Below are positions 11,321 through 24,248 of a stretch of 64,000 nucleotides of DNA, in pieces. How positions within the stretch are numbered: the stretch's first letter is position 1; every line of letters begins with the position of its first letter. The position numbers and the translations under genes are program-made. This DNA comes from Atherix ibis. Lineage: Eukaryota; Arthropoda; Insecta; Diptera; Athericidae. The stretch covers positions 24,096,811 to 24,160,810 of the forward strand of contig OY282605.1 in assembly GCA_958298945.1 (NCBI GenBank), written 5' to 3'. The notes below the pieces were generated by a model. The model was not told where the DNA came from and made no database searches. It saw only the letters and a program-made list of their open reading frames with translations.

Positions 11321-13190
11321 CCTATCTTATTCCGAAAAACTAAAATTTTCTAATATTTAATTAAATTTGATCTAATATAATATTTAGATATAATCTCACT
11401 TAAAATTATATAATTACATTTTCGAATAATAAATAATAATTCTCTCTTGCTTAAATATTACATTTTCGAATAATAAAATTTAAGCCAAAAAAAAAAACCC
11501 TTTCGCCGTTTTTCATAATAAAAATGTCTAAAAGTCATGTGCAATTTTAAAAAATATCAATCAAAAAACTTTTTTTTTATTCCAACAATTTATTTTGATT
11601 AATATTATAATATGTTTATGCGTTTGTTGTTGTTTTTTTTATTATATTTGCCAACATGAATATGGGAATATGAGAAGATTCGATTGTCATTCATGTGTAG
11701 TCATTGTGAATACTACAAATTGTAAGGGTAAATTCCATTTTATTCCCCTTTTGGGAGAAAGCAAGTAACTTTTAACAATATTCCCAAATATTGTTAGATA
11801 ATAAAACATTTTATAGAAAGAGACATTTATCTATATTACGAGAATGTTAATGTTACCCAAAACTAAGAACAAAAAAAAAACCATTTTTCGAAACTATAAA
11901 CAGGAAAATGCTTTTAATAATTGCATTACAATCGATCTGAAAAATGGGTTCCGTTTTTGTGGGTAGTATTCACCCTAAAGAGTAACTTTGTGTTTTCTTC
12001 CTTTTTCGCAACTACAGAGAAAGAAAATTTCGTTTTTTGTTGTTGTTGGTTTTGCGTAATTTGATAGTCAGTCTCTGCCACCCTCTGTGTTGGATAATCA
12101 TGACCGGCTGGGGCTCAGCAAACCATGTTCAGTTGCAGTTAAATCTCGATTTGGGTCATACTGGAAGCAATTCTGGCCTTCGCACAATATGTACAAAAGT
12201 TGACTGGTTTGTGTATGGGTCATAATTGTGGTCAAGCATAACAGTGCGCTGCCACACATGATTTTGAAACGCGACGTGGTGGCATCATCATACTCGTATG
12301 TGAACGAGTGTACAGACCTGGGCAATAATCAGTAAATTATTTCAACGTGGGTGTAGTCAGTCTCCAGGCTATTTGGAGAATTCTTTTTCTAATTAAATAA
12401 TTTCATAATTAAAGTAGCCAATTAAACTTGAAATTTTTGTGGCCACTGGCATCGGGTTTCGCAATTTTCATCTATCAACAGAACAAATAAAGAAAGCTTT
12501 TCGGCAGTCCATGTTGATAGTCAGTCAAAATGCTCTTTTTGATATTCTTTTAACGACCTATATTTACATACATACTCTTGTTTAGTAGTATAAAATAAAA
12601 TAAAAAAAAACCACTTTATTTACATAGTTGATGAGCTAACATTTTGGACATATTTTCAAGGCACGCGTCTCAAATAATGGGCACTACCGTACCACAGACT
12701 GTACATTCCAAGTATGGGAGAATCGGCAAAATTCATGCTGTTTTTTCTATGCGAATATGTACTCATTCCCATACAATCCATTTAAAACTTTTAAGCTAAT
12801 TACAATTATTCACATTAGAATATTTCTATGTATTTGTGTGCAGAAAAAAAATTGAATTTACTAAATTAACGAAAAAAATTACGAATTACCAAATAAATTA
12901 GTATATGAGTTATTTCTTTTTAGAAAAATATATAAAAGCTGGTATAAAAAAATTTTTGAATTATAATTTTAAGTAATTAAATACTTAAAAGTTAATTTTA
13001 TATACCATATAGTAGAATTAGCAAATAATTGGCGTAAGTATAAAATTTAATAGATCATTTTTAAGGATTTTTTTATTAATTGAAAATTTTTTATTTATTT
13101 TTTCAAATAAGAAAAATTTAAAATTTTTATATTTAAAAAAATAATAAAAATACACGTTATCAAAATAATTACTAATTAAGTGATTATTTT
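11321..13190. other. No gene recognised
   Basis: A+T-rich sequence with a modestly G+C-richer island at about 12000-12330. Open frames there (plus 12037-12225, minus 12098-12325) overlap on opposite strands and match nothing known to me. The sequence from about 12830 to 13190 is almost pure A/T. Confidence 0.5.
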
Positions 13191-15440
13191 TGAATAGAGT
13201 TTATATGAAATGATTTGAGGTTAAGTATGTTTATGATTTGAGGTTAAGTTCGAATTTTAAAACAAAATAAAGAATTATCCATTTTATAATTTGGAAAGTA
13301 AAATACCTTTTCCTGAAAAGTTCTTTAATAATTATATTATTTGGAAAAACAATTATTTAGCATATAGTTTGCCATTTTACATTATAGATTTTAATTATTA
13401 GAAAATAATAAATTGGTTACTGAAATAAAAGTTTTTGGATGCTAATTTTTCAAACATAATTTTCTTCAACGATAAAGCTCACTTCTACATCGGAAGATAC
13501 GTTAATAAGCAAAATTGTTATATGTAGAGCCTCAAAAACCCATAAATTACCTTATTTAAGCCATTGTATCTACAAAAAGTGGCTCTGAAGGTGTCATGGG
13601 CACGTATTTCTTTGGAAATGAAGAAGAAGAGTTCGTTACCGTCACTTTTGAGAGCTATTTTCGTATGATTTTCGATGTTTTTTGACTTGAACTTAAATAT
13701 TTTAAACTGGAGCATGTATGATTTCAACAAAACAGTGCCAGAATTTACATAACATGACAAATATTAGCTTAATTACGCAAAGAGTTCTTTGGGCACGTAA
13801 TTTTGAGGTTAGGTATGGTCAATTGGCCTCAAAGATTAGTTAATTGGACGCAGTTGGAATTTTTTTTTGTAAACTTTTATATAAAATTTGCTTACACAGA
13901 AAGTCTTGATAATTTAGAGCATTTTAAATCCAACATCCATCCAGCAATAGCCAGTATTTTTGATTTGAGGTTAGGTTCGAATTTTAAAACTAAATAAAGA
14001 GTTATCCATTTTGCCATTTGGAAAGTTAAATTCCTTTATTTAACAGTTCTTTAATAAATATATTATTTAGAAAAATAACTATTTTAGTAATAGTTTAGCA
14101 TTTTCTATTATTAAATGGTATTATTAAAAATTTATAAATTGGATACTTATAATTTTTCGAACAGAATTTTTGTGAACGGTAAAGCACAATTCTCCCTCGG
14201 AAGATATGTCAATAAGCAAAATTGTAGAGCCTCAAAAATCCAGAAATAACTGTATTAAAGCCATTGTATCTGCAAAAAGTGGCTCTGAAGCTGCTACACG
14301 TATCGGCACGTATTTCTTTGGAAATGAAGAAGACGAAATCGTTACCGTCACTTTTGAGCGCTTTTTGTCGTATGACTTGCGACTTTTTTTGACATGAACT
14401 TAAATATTTTGAACTGGTTCATATGTGATTTTAACAAAACATTACTAAAAACCATATAAAACGACAAATTTTAGCCTAATTATGCAAAAAGTTCCCAACA
14501 CACGTAATTGTGAGGTTAGGTAATATGAATTAGCATCTGAGATTAGTCAATTTAACATCATTGGACTTTGTTTTTGGTAAACATTTATACAAAAATTTTT
14601 TACGCAGTGAATCTTGATAGTTTAAAGCATTTTGACACCAACATCAGTCCAGTATTAACTAAATTACAACCAGAAGTTTTGCGAACCTCAAAACGGTCAA
14701 GAATCATTAAAAATTACCTCAAAACGATCGAAGCCTACAAAAAATCTCATGGTAACCATTTGAACTGCAATATAATTTTTGTATCATATCGAATCTTAAG
14801 CAATAAAGTCAATCTTAATTATATGTGGCTTTAAAAAAAACGGCGCCACAAGCTGCAAAACACAATAAATTTTAGCTTTATTGCGCGAAAAGTTCCCAGA
14901 ACGCATAATTTCGAGATTTAATGATGTTAATTAGCTTTCAGATCATTTGATTTGGCACGTTTGGTCTTATCCGCTTAAGGCTACAAACAAAATTATTTTA
15001 CGTTAGTAATTTTTATTTAAGTTTAAAAACATTCAAAAATAATATCCATTAAATAATGGCCGAATTGCAGTTCGAAATGTGCGAAAAATCTTTAAAAAAC
15101 TACCCCAAAAGAATCAATTCTTCCAAGAAGTCTTGTGCCAGTCATTAAAATAATCTTATATTTTTTGCATATTGACAAGATTTAAGCAATATAATAAAAA
15201 AAAAATTTAATCAAAATCTACATTTTTATTTATTAATATTTAATTTTTATTTTCAGACCATGAATTGGATGAGCAAAATATTTTTGAGAAACTTAATAGG
15301 AAATATTGATTTTTAAAATTTTCAGAGTATAAAATTCCAATAATTCTTGAAATTGTAATTTTTTGTAGTTTTTTTTTAGTCTTAAAATAAATTGTGAGAA
15401 TTGAAAATCGTCCAACAGATGGCGCTAAAGTCAATTAATT
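13191..15440 (-). mobile_element. Tandem and partial family R copies, reverse orientation
   Basis: Two right ends preceded by the same lead-in (GATTTGAGGTTAAGTTCGAA) start at about 13237 and 13962, a spacing of about 725 bp. Each is followed by CATTTTATAATTTGG- or CATTTTGCCATTTGG-type termini and by the reversed family landmarks (GTCAATAAGCAAAATTGT, CACGTATTTCTTTGGAAATG, GAGGTTAGGTA, CTTGATA-TTTA-AGCATTTT). The second unit continues through repeated internal blocks to a left end at about 15250-15275 (TTTTCAGACCATGAATTGGA). From 15278 to 15440 there is a further reversed fragment (CGTCCAACAGATGGCGCTAA), also seen in plus orientation near 19110 and 19715. Confidence 0.6.
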
Positions 15441-15499
15441 GCGAAATGTGCAAAAGAGTCACCAGAAATTACCTTCAAAAGGATTACGCCATCCATTAG

Positions 15500-16545
15500 T
15501 AGTCGCTACCCTACATCCGGTATCTAGGAGTGGTCTTGGATGCCAGACTCAACTACAAGGAGCACATCTCCAGCGTCAGCAGAAAAGCATCAGCAGTACA
15601 GGGCGCGCTTTCGCCGATAATGCCCAATATCGGAGGCCCCAGGCAAATCTGGAGGCGACTACTGGCAACTGTAGTTACCTCCGTCCTGCTATACGGAGCA
15701 CCAGTGTGGGCGAAATCGGTAGAGTTAACAACATACCGCAAGACCATGTCATCAGTCCAGCGGCTCTGAGCGATCAGAGTAGCGTCAGCATACCGAACGG
15801 TATCACAAGTTGTGGCATCATGCCCACCCATCGACATCCTGGCAGGAGAGCGTGAACGCCAACACCGTAGGAAGAAGAAAAAGCGGCGAAAGGTCCTCTG
15901 TGAAGAGGAGAGTCCCGAGAGTCTTCGCGTCTGGCAAGAGAGATGGGACCGCTCGACGAAGGGTCGGTGGACTCATCGGCTGATCCCAGATGTCACCAAA
16001 TGGGTCACTCGCGTGCACGGGGGCATGGATGTCACCAAATGGATCACCCAACTCTTGACTGGGCATGGATGCTTTCGGGCATACTTGCACAGATTCAAGA
16101 GAACTGACTCCCCGAACTGTCATCACTGCGGCGATGTGATCGAAGATGCAGAACACGTATTCTTCCAATGCCCCTTCTACGAGGGGACATGGGCAGATCT
16201 GGAGAAAAATCTGGACCGTTCCATCAGTCCAGAAAACATAGTGGAGTGCATGCTGAAGAGCCAATCGGATTGGAACAGAGTTGCAGAGTACGCGGAATCT
16301 TTAATCAAGGATCTTCGGACCACGTACGAAGAATAAGCCGCGAGGCGTCATAATATCGGGACAGTAGTAATATCAAATAAGAACGCCCAGGCGAAGTAGT
16401 ATTTACAAAGAGTGCCGCCGGGCAACCATCGTTCCGGGAGCAAGGGTAGAGGTACAGGTAGGTTTTAGCGAGGTACAGGTAGGTTTTAGCGAAGGGTTTC
16501 CCCCTGTACCTCATTAATCTAAACTTAAAAAAAAACACACACACA
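15500..16545 (+). pseudogene. R1-clade non-LTR retrotransposon, 5'-truncated 3' end
   Basis: Frames from 15500 to 16336 read as the C-terminal part of an R1-type reverse-transcriptase ORF. There is RYLGVVLDARLNYKEHIS and LLYGAPVWAK, then a stop at about 15768. A later frame contains PPIDILAGERERQHRRKKKK, a CX2CX7HX4C zinc-knuckle-like motif (CHHCGDVIEDAEHVFFQC) and a stop at about 16334. The 3'UTR includes a 22-bp direct duplication (GTACAGGTAGGTTTTAGCGA at 16453 and 16475) and ends in A9 followed by CA repeats. Most of the element (ORF1, endonuclease, RT palm) is missing, as is usual for incomplete target-primed insertion. Internal duplication of a DVTKW segment and the stop and frameshifts show decay. 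G+C content is clearly above the surroundings. Confidence 0.85.
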
Positions 16546-16627
16546 CTACCAGCCCCCCCCCCCCCCCCACTTCCATGCATTGGACAAAAATTTAAATTTA
16601 TATGAAAAAAAAAACAACAAAAAAGTA

Positions 16628-17908
16628 CGAGGTTCGTTCAATAAGTCTTTAGAAAATCCAAGAAATTGCGCTCGTAGTATCGGTAAAGATTTTTTTTTGT
16701 AAGTACCACTCAAAAAAAAATCTTTACCGATTTCAGCTCGATCCATAGCGTAAGTCAATTTCTATCATCGATTAAAGTTAACGACATTTATTTGTGCATA
16801 ACAATGGAAAAAAGCGAGTTTAGGGCTGTCAGCAAACATCTCCATTTGAAAGGCTTAAGCCCGAAAGAAATCAAAGCCGAGTTGGATGCAGTTCATGGCA
16901 CATCCGCACCTGTGTTTGCGAAGGTTTACAATTGGGTGAATGAATTTAAACGTGGCCGTTCATCCACAAAAGATGAACATCGTTCAGGACGCCCAGTTGA
17001 GGTGTCTACTCCTGAAACCATCGACAAAATCCACGATCTGATTTTGAACGATCGGCGAAATAAAGTGCGCGAATTAGTTGAGCCCACGGGCATATCACAA
17101 GGTACAGTCGCTTCAATTTTGCATGAAAAATTGTCTGTGAAAAAAATTTCGGCAAGATGGGTGCCGCGTTTGCTCTCAGACGAGAATAAGCGCAATCGTG
17201 TAGTGGACTCTGAGGCTATGTTGGCACTCTTTCATCGCAATCCTGCTGAATTCCTTCGTCGATATGTCACTGTGGACGAAACCTGGATACACTACTACAC
17301 TCCAGAAACGAAGAGACAGTCATCACAGTAGATTTTCAAGGGTGAACGAGCCAAAAACTGTACCATCGGCCGGCAAGGTGATGGCCACGGTCTTTTGGGA
17401 TTCGCAGGGCATCATTTTTATCGACTACTTGGAAAAATGAAAAACAATAACAGGAACGTATTACGCGTCGTTATTGCAACGGTTGAGCGAGGAAATCAAA
17501 GAGAAACGCGCCCATCTGAAGAAGAAAAAAATCCTCTTGCATCAGGACAATGCTCGTTTGCACACCTGCGCTGTTTCCATGGCCAAAATTGTGGAATTGA
17601 GAATGGAATTGTTGCAGCATCCCGCTTATTCACCAGATTTGGCCCCGAATGACTATTTTCTTTTCCCCAATCTGAAGAAATGGATTGGCGGACGACGGTT
17701 CACTTCCAACCAGGACGTCATTGCTCAAACGGATAAGTATTTTGCAGAACTTCCGAAATCCTATTTTTTGGACGGGATAAAAATTTTGGAAAAACGGTTG
17801 GAAAAGTGTATAGAGCTAATAGGAGATTATGTTGAAAAATTAAAATTTTTTTTTTTTTAAAAACAGTTTTTTTTCATCTTTTTCTAAAGACTTTTTGAAC
17901 GACCCTCG
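16628..17908 (+). mobile_element. Mariner element, structurally complete (irritans-like)
   Basis: The 1281-bp element is flanked by TA on both sides (16626-16627 and 17909-17910). Its roughly 30-bp ends are inverted repeats, CGAGGTTCGTTCAATAAGTC on the left and the complement of GACTTTTTGAACGACCCTCG on the right, with about two mismatches. Size, TA target site and ends fit mariner DNA transposons. It carries one transposase gene with disabling mutations, so it is intact in outline but not autonomous. Confidence 0.93.
16804..17860 (+). pseudogene. Mariner transposase (DD34D), inactivated
   Basis: The ATG at 16804 begins MEKSEFRAVSKHLHLKG. The paired helix-turn-helix region follows (KRGRSSTKDEHRSGRPVEV), then the linker motif WVPRLLSDENK. 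The first catalytic aspartate lies in VTVDETWIHYYTPETKRQS, the second in HQDNARLHTC and the third in YSPDLAPNDYFLFPN. The C-terminus, ending YVEKLKFFFF, stops at 17858-17860. The wording is closest to irritans-subfamily mariners such as Himar1. Breaks visible are a TAG at 17329-17331 where a Trp codon is expected, a frame change soon after it, and a TGA at 17438-17440 where Gly is expected. All three catalytic Asp residues remain, so inactivation looks recent. Confidence 0.92.
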
Positions 17909-17910
17909 TA

Positions 17911-18990
17911 GTTATTTTTCAAAAATTATCTACTATTACTAATGAAAATATTATAAATTAATCATAACTAATAAGAGAAAAATGGAAATAGGAAAACATT
18001 CATCATCAAATCGTCTTTACCGAACGTGACAAGAAACATTTTCTCTGAGGTCTTGGTGTGTACAATAAAATTGTTTTGTTCACGAAATGATTAATGCATG
18101 AAACCAATTTTTAGGACAAGAAAATCATCAAAACGTAATGAAAATTGATTGAGAGTGTAGAAAATTTATCCATTTTACTAATTGTCTATTATAAAATGTG
18201 AACTAATTTTGTTCTAATTATTCCTGATTGTATTCAAAGATACTCAAAAAAAATTATTTCATTGAGAAATTCGATTATTAAAATTTGATATTTACAACAA
18301 AAAAAGACTAATTTTAGGACTTAACAAAATATGTGAAATTTTGAAATATCTCCTAAATAGTTATGGAAATTCATTCCTATTTGATTTGGTGCACAACTAA
18401 CACAGTCAAATTATTTATTGATTTGGGCGTTTATTGACTATACACACTATCAGGCTGAATAAAGTTAATAGTGTATTTAGTCATAGTCTTACCAATAAAG
18501 ACTATCCTCACTACCCGTGTGTATGTAGCACGTCCAGCTGTAGATATCGACGTACCCCCCCTTTAATATACTGCAGAGAAAATAAATACCACCCTTTTTT
18601 TATTCAAAAATAACCCAATAAATCAATACAGAAAACGACTCCATGTAGGCAAAAAAAAAAATAATTAATCATCAAAAAATTTGAGAAAAATATTAAAGAA
18701 TTAATTTGTACTTTGGAAAGTAAAGACTAAATTTTTTTTTTCTTAATAAGACTTTAAATTGACAAGTGTAAAATAGATAAAGACGTTTTTTTTCTTCTAA
18801 ATATTAGTATACCTATTTCTTTTGGTCAATTTAGAACACTTTATTAAAAAAGAATTCTAATAAAAAACTTTTCTTTTTAATTAAAAGTAAAATCCAATTT
18901 GCACTTTGGAAATAAAACTTCAAAAAAATAAGTTTTTAATATAAATTTTATTCAAATTTTTCTTTAATTATATTACTTAAATGTTGCCAT
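17911..18990. other. No gene recognised
   Basis: A+T-rich sequence. A slightly G+C-richer strip at 18430-18590 contains two inverted ACTAT-rich motifs and a C7 run but no reading frame of note. Confidence 0.5.
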
Positions 18991-18999
18991 TATTTTATT

Positions 19000-21142
19000 A
19001 AAATATTAGTTACGGTGCTTCTGGCAGGGGCTGATATTTTTTTTGACAAAATATTCCATAACTTTTTTGCACAATTCGAGATTTGCAGAAATATTATCAA
19101 TAAAACTTTAGTGCCATCTATTGGATGGTTTTCAAATCTTTTCAAACAATTTATTTTAATGATAAACAAAATCAGAAAAGGTGAGATAATTTATTGGAAT
19201 TTTACACACCGAAAATATTAAAATTTAATATTCCCTTAACTGCCCTTAAAGATAATTTGCTTTTTTGCATAAAGGATTATCCAATTTATGCCCTGGAAAA
19301 TAAAATTAAATAAAAAATATTTAAAATTTAGATTTTAACTAAATTTTTTTTTATTATATTGCTTAAATCTTGACAATACGCAAAAAATGTAAGATTATTT
19401 TAATAACTAATAAGACTCGATTTTTTTGGGCTTCTCTTTTTAAAATTTTCGCACTTTTCGGACTGCAATTCGTCCATTATTTGATGTTTTTTATATTATT
19501 TTTAAACGTTTTTTTTGGGTTTGGAATGTAAAGTAAAAAAAAATGTATTTAAAATTGAGATTTTGATTAAATTTAAATTTTTTTTTTTGTATTTTAGAAT
19601 TTTCCCATTATTTATTCAAATACATTTTGCAAGACTCGAAAATTTTAAAGATAATTTCTGATTACTTTTTTACACATTTTGCATTGTGCAAAAACGTCAT
19701 CAATTGACTTTAGTGCTATCTCTTGGACGATTTTTAATATCTCACAATTTATTTTAAGACTAAAAAAAAACTTCAGAAAATGAAAATTTTTATAATTATC
19801 GGAATTTTACACTCTGAAAATTAATATTCCCTATTAAGTTTCTTAAAACTAGTTTGCTTAACCAATTCATGGTCTGAAAAAAAAGTTAAATATTAATAAA
19901 TAAAAATGTAGATTTTGATTAAATTTTTTTTTCATTATATTGCTTAAATCTTGACACTATGCAAAAAAATGTAGGCAATTCGGCCGTTATTTGCCGGATG
20001 TCGTTTTTAAAAACTGTAAAATTGCATGATAGTTTGACCAAATAGGTTTTTTATTGGTATAGTTTTACAATTCAAAAATCTAAATCAAACGATTTGAATA
20101 CTAATTAAAATAATGAAATCTGGTAATTAGACGTTCTGGGAACTTTTCACGCAAAACAGCCAAAATTCATTTTGTTGTGCAGCTTGTGGCGCTGTTATTT
20201 TTTAGATTCAAATCATTAAATATAGGTGAAAAAAAAGACGGTTATCGTACGGCCACAGTGGTCAAAATTAGTGGAAACTGTCTCTCTTTCTTCATTTTTT
20301 AAAGAAGTATGGACTAATGACACTTTCAGACCAAAATTCACAGCAGACAATCTATTTTTGTAGATACAATGGCTTTTTTACAATTAATTATGGATTTTTT
20401 ATTTGTTTATTGACGCACCTACCAATTAAGAACTGAGCCTCATATCGCTTGATAGAATCACAGTTTTTTTAGAAAATTTTTACACTATTAACTCATTTTT
20501 TAGATAGTAAAAAAATTTACATTTAAAAAAAATGGCTAATATTAAACTAAATAAAATTGATAAAAAATAAGATTTTTATTTTAAAAATTTTCCAATAATA
20601 AGTTTGTAGTTTTCGAGCTAAAAAATGGATAATCCGTTAAAAATATATAATTTTCATTTAGTTTAATAACAAAAATAAAATTCTCAATATAATACTACTC
20701 GTAATATTAAGAAAAATTCGTCTTCAAGTACAGTTCCAGAAAATTTGGTTATCATATGACTATGGCGCTCAAAATTGACGGTCTGTGTCTTCTTCTTCAT
20801 TTTCAAGGAAATAAAGATCAAAATGCACACCAATAAATGTACAATAATTTTTGCATAACTATTTTTAGATTTTCAGAGCCTCATATATGACAATTTTGCC
20901 TATTGACACATCCATTAAAAGAGAAATGAACCTGTTTCAAGAAAAATTTTGTTTGGAAAATCTCATTCCAAGGCCTCCTTTTTCTCCAGAACCCAATCAA
21001 CCCCTTTTTAATAAATTACTAATCTATAATATAAAATGGCAAATTTGGGGCTAAATAAATTTTTCCCAAAATAATAAATATAATTAATAATTCTGAAATT
21101 ACAGAATAATACTTTTCAAACTGCAAAATGGATAATCTTGTA
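19000..21142 (+). mobile_element. Cluster of family R copies, plus orientation
   Basis: At least three partial units follow each other. At 19015-19270 there is a left-flanking block (AACTTTAGTGCCATCTATTG). At about 19273-19500 a left end (GGATTATCCAATTTATGCCC) runs to GCAATTCGTCCATTATTTGA. At about 19690-20640 a fuller unit has left end AACCAATTCATGGTCTG (19867), GCAATTCGGCCGTTATTTGC, TGTTGTGCAGCTTGTGGCGC and right end GAGCTAAAAAATGGATAATC. A right half at 20725-21137 ends AACTGCAAAATGGATAATC, immediately beside the mariner insertion at 21143. No coding capacity. Confidence 0.65.
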
Positions 21143-22008
21143 CGAGGTCTGTTCAAAAAGTATCGCGAATTTTGAATTTCCGCGAGTTACATAAATTCGA
21201 TTTTCGATATTTTGTGGCGTTATATTGGTACTCATATTTCTCACTTATGCTGACAAGTACGACCATTTTGAATGTTCAGTTAATTTTTGACAGCTGCTTT
21301 GCTTGCACGTGTTTTGATCAAAAACAGCATTGCATTAATATTGCTAAGGATCTGTTGAATTCTGTCCGCGACGACCCAAATTTGCTCCAAAGGGTCATAA
21401 CTGATGACGAATTATGGGTTTATGGTTATGACGTGGAAAGCAAAGCTCAATCACCCCAATGGAAGCTGCCGCACGAGCCAAGACCGAAAAAAGCGCACCA
21501 AGTTTGGTCAAATGTAAAGGTTTTGCTTACAGTTTTCGTCGATTGCAGGGGCGTAGTGTCACAGTGTAGAACGGTCAATAATCAATATTACCTGCAAGTT
21601 ATGCGCAAGTTGCGCGAAGCAATCCGCCAGAAACGTCCGGATTTGTGGAAGAACAAAAATTGGCTTTTGCGCCATGATAACGCCCCTGCTCACGCATCGT
21701 TGCTTGTGCGCGAATTTTTGGCCAAAAACAACACACTAATAATGCCGCAGCCATCGTATTCCCCAGATCTGTCCCCCTGTGACTTTTTCTTATTCTCGAA
21801 ATAGATTCTTTGATCCATTTTTTGAAATCGAAGACGAGCCAAAACACGTGCAAGCAAAGCAGCTGTCAAAAATTAACTGAACATTCAAAATGGCCGAACT
21901 TATCGGCATAAGTGAGAGACATGAGTACTAACATAACGCCACAAAAAATTTAACATCGAATGTACATAAACCGCGGAAATTCAAAATTCGAGATACTTTC
22001 AGACCTCG
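21143..22008 (+). mobile_element. Long-inverted-repeat mariner derivative, complete ends
   Basis: The 866-bp element is flanked by TA (21141-21142 and 22009-22010). The terminal CGAGGTCTGTTCAAAAAGTA on the left and its inverted counterpart ending GACCTCG on the right extend into inverted repeats of about 150-185 bp. These include TTGACAGCTGCTTTGCTTGC on the left and its complement at about 21850-21870. Between them lies an uninterrupted frame (about 21316-21804) coding only the middle of a mariner transposase: DDELWVYGYDVESKAQSPQW, RHDNAPAHASLLVREF and YSPDLSPCDFFLFSK, then a stop. The N-terminal DNA-binding domain and the C-terminus are missing. This architecture is shared by other copies in the window. 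Confidence 0.9.
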
Positions 22009-22010
22009 TA

Positions 22011-24247
22011 TGTGGTAATGGGAAAATATTAATAAAAATCCGGAAGTCCTTTAACAAAATAAAAACAGGACATTTATAATAAAAAAATATAATTAGAATA
22101 CTATATACTTGGCTTATAATTAATAATTTTTTCTATTTAGAAAATTTCCTAATTAATTATTAAAAAATAAAAATATATTCAATAATAAAAACAACAAGTG
22201 ATATTCTCTAATGTATGTGGGATGGGAGAGCTTCCTTTTAAAAAAAAATTACTCCTAAAACAATAAATAATTAGTTAAAATTTCAAAATTCATTTACAAT
22301 TGCCCATATTTCTTTGGAGTCAATCACCTTTTTCAATTTCACTGGGAAATTTCTTAACTCCATTTTTATACTCTTTTAAAAGTAATTTTTTCAATTGAAA
22401 CTCATCGAAAATTTTGTTTTGGTTTACTTTCAGGTCAGAGCACTTTTCGATCAGTTAAAAAAAAACAATTTGATTAATTTGATGAATTTTTTTTTTCTAC
22501 TGCTGCCATTTGTGATTACATTCAATAAAATAGAAAGTGGTAACAATATTTTGCTTATTTACCTGTAATTTTTTTGTGTCTTAACCGGGCTCAGTCTGCG
22601 TACCTTACTCCACCTCAAAAAGAAAAAAAAAATACTAAAAAAATCCAAACTTGTTACTAATACTACATAACCATTAGATAGTAAATGTCTCATACACATT
22701 TCACCTTAAACAGGTGCAATCTTGTTCACTTTCCATAGACTCCACCGTCGCGATTTATTGTATAAAGTCCATTGCTGGCGTATTAAAGATTTTATTTTTA
22801 TCAATAGGAAATTTTCTTTAACTATAATAACAAAAAAGAAGAAGAAGAAGAAGAAGAAATAATTTTAAGATGTGTTGAAACAATAAGAAGGTAAAGGTAC
22901 GAGTACAATAAAGAAGAAGAAAACTTTGCATGCAGGTAAAAAAATCGAGATCAGAAAGAAAATAATAAAAATCAGAAAATAAAAGCGAAATCGTGTAAAT
23001 TTTTTTGATGATTTTCAAGGTTCATTCACGATCGTGATCAAGCGTTAAGTGTTATTTTTTTTTTTTTTTTTGGGGCCCATAAATATGTAAATGTATTTTC
23101 CATCAACAAATAATATACTCTTAAAATAATTTTCGAAAATTAGTGCAAATTAATTTGAGAGAGGATGATACCTGATCTTTTTGTTAAGGTGAATTTATTC
23201 CTTCTTGAATTAGGCCTCTTTCACTTTAAAAGAAAATTGATCGCAAAAAAAAAACCAAATTTATTTTTGTCATAAAAATTTCACTTAAATCCCCCTTGAA
23301 ATGAATTGGGCAGAAATTTGTCAAGCTTTTTCCGTCTTAAAGTCTTTTAAGTTTATACCAGAATAACGGCGAATACCTTTTTAAAAGTTAATCCTCACTT
23401 TCTTATTCTTACACCTTCTCTGACATCTTCTCTGATAGCGATAAATTTTCAAGTTTTGAGGTCTACAAAAAAAAATAAATGGTTTTCGTTGAAGATATTT
23501 AAAAAAAATTTGGCCTCAACTAAAACTTGGTTCACGGTTAAAGATGATGATTAATAATTTTATGTTAACCCATATTTTCTGTTAAGAAAAAAACAACAAC
23601 AACAAAAAGGAAAAAACCAAACCACTAACAAAAAACAAAAAAATTTTACTCATTATATTTTTAAATTTTAATTTTTTTATTGTATGTTTTGGGTTAGGAG
23701 AGGGGGGTGGGGATGGCTGGAGTTTCCCTGAGTTCATTTCTCCATCGATTATTTTATAAAGTAAATTTTTTTTTTTGTGTAATTTTTATGTGTTAATTTT
23801 TTTGAAGCTTTCCATCTCTGTTCTCACCGTTGAAGTTCAGTTTAATTTTTTACCTTTTCTAAAAAGTTAAAAATTATTGATTTTTATTTTTTTTTGGTTT
23901 TTCCTTTTTTATTTAGTTAAAATTTTATAAGACGCCAATGGATTTTCTTAATACTTCATTAACTTGTATAAATTGTATGTTAATCTCTCTCTCTCTCTCT
24001 CTCTGTACTAAGAACACTGATCTCAGGCTCTGATCTTTACGCCTGGCTTCACTATTCGGATACCATTTATTGGTTTGGTAGTGGACAGACCCCCCAGAGA
24101 AAAAAACTTATGCCCTAATTTTTCCTGAAAAAAAAGAAAAAAAATTGTTTTCGTTTTTTTTTTGTGAATTTACCTTTTTTTTTTTAAGACCTCGGAAAAC
24201 GAATTTTTTCCCAATAAATACAGAACTGATGATATTTTCCATTACAG
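22011..24247. other. Upstream region of the lipase gene, no coding sequence
   Basis: Mostly A+T-rich sequence with simple repeats: GAA triplets (22839-22857), a T19 run near 23055, a G-rich strip near 23700 and a CT repeat at about 23985-24004. A promoter for the lipase gene should lie here. The acceptor-like TTTTCCATTACAG at 24236-24247 suggests an upstream non-coding exon. The more mixed sequence at 24005-24100 is a candidate for that exon or for the core promoter, but no start site can be fixed. Confidence 0.45.
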
Positions 24248-24248
24248 A

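Noticed and set aside
15439..15855. 138-codon frame starting before the R1 fragment
   Set aside because: It is an off-frame reading of the R1 sequence. The real R1 frame is RYLGVVLDARLN from about 15510.
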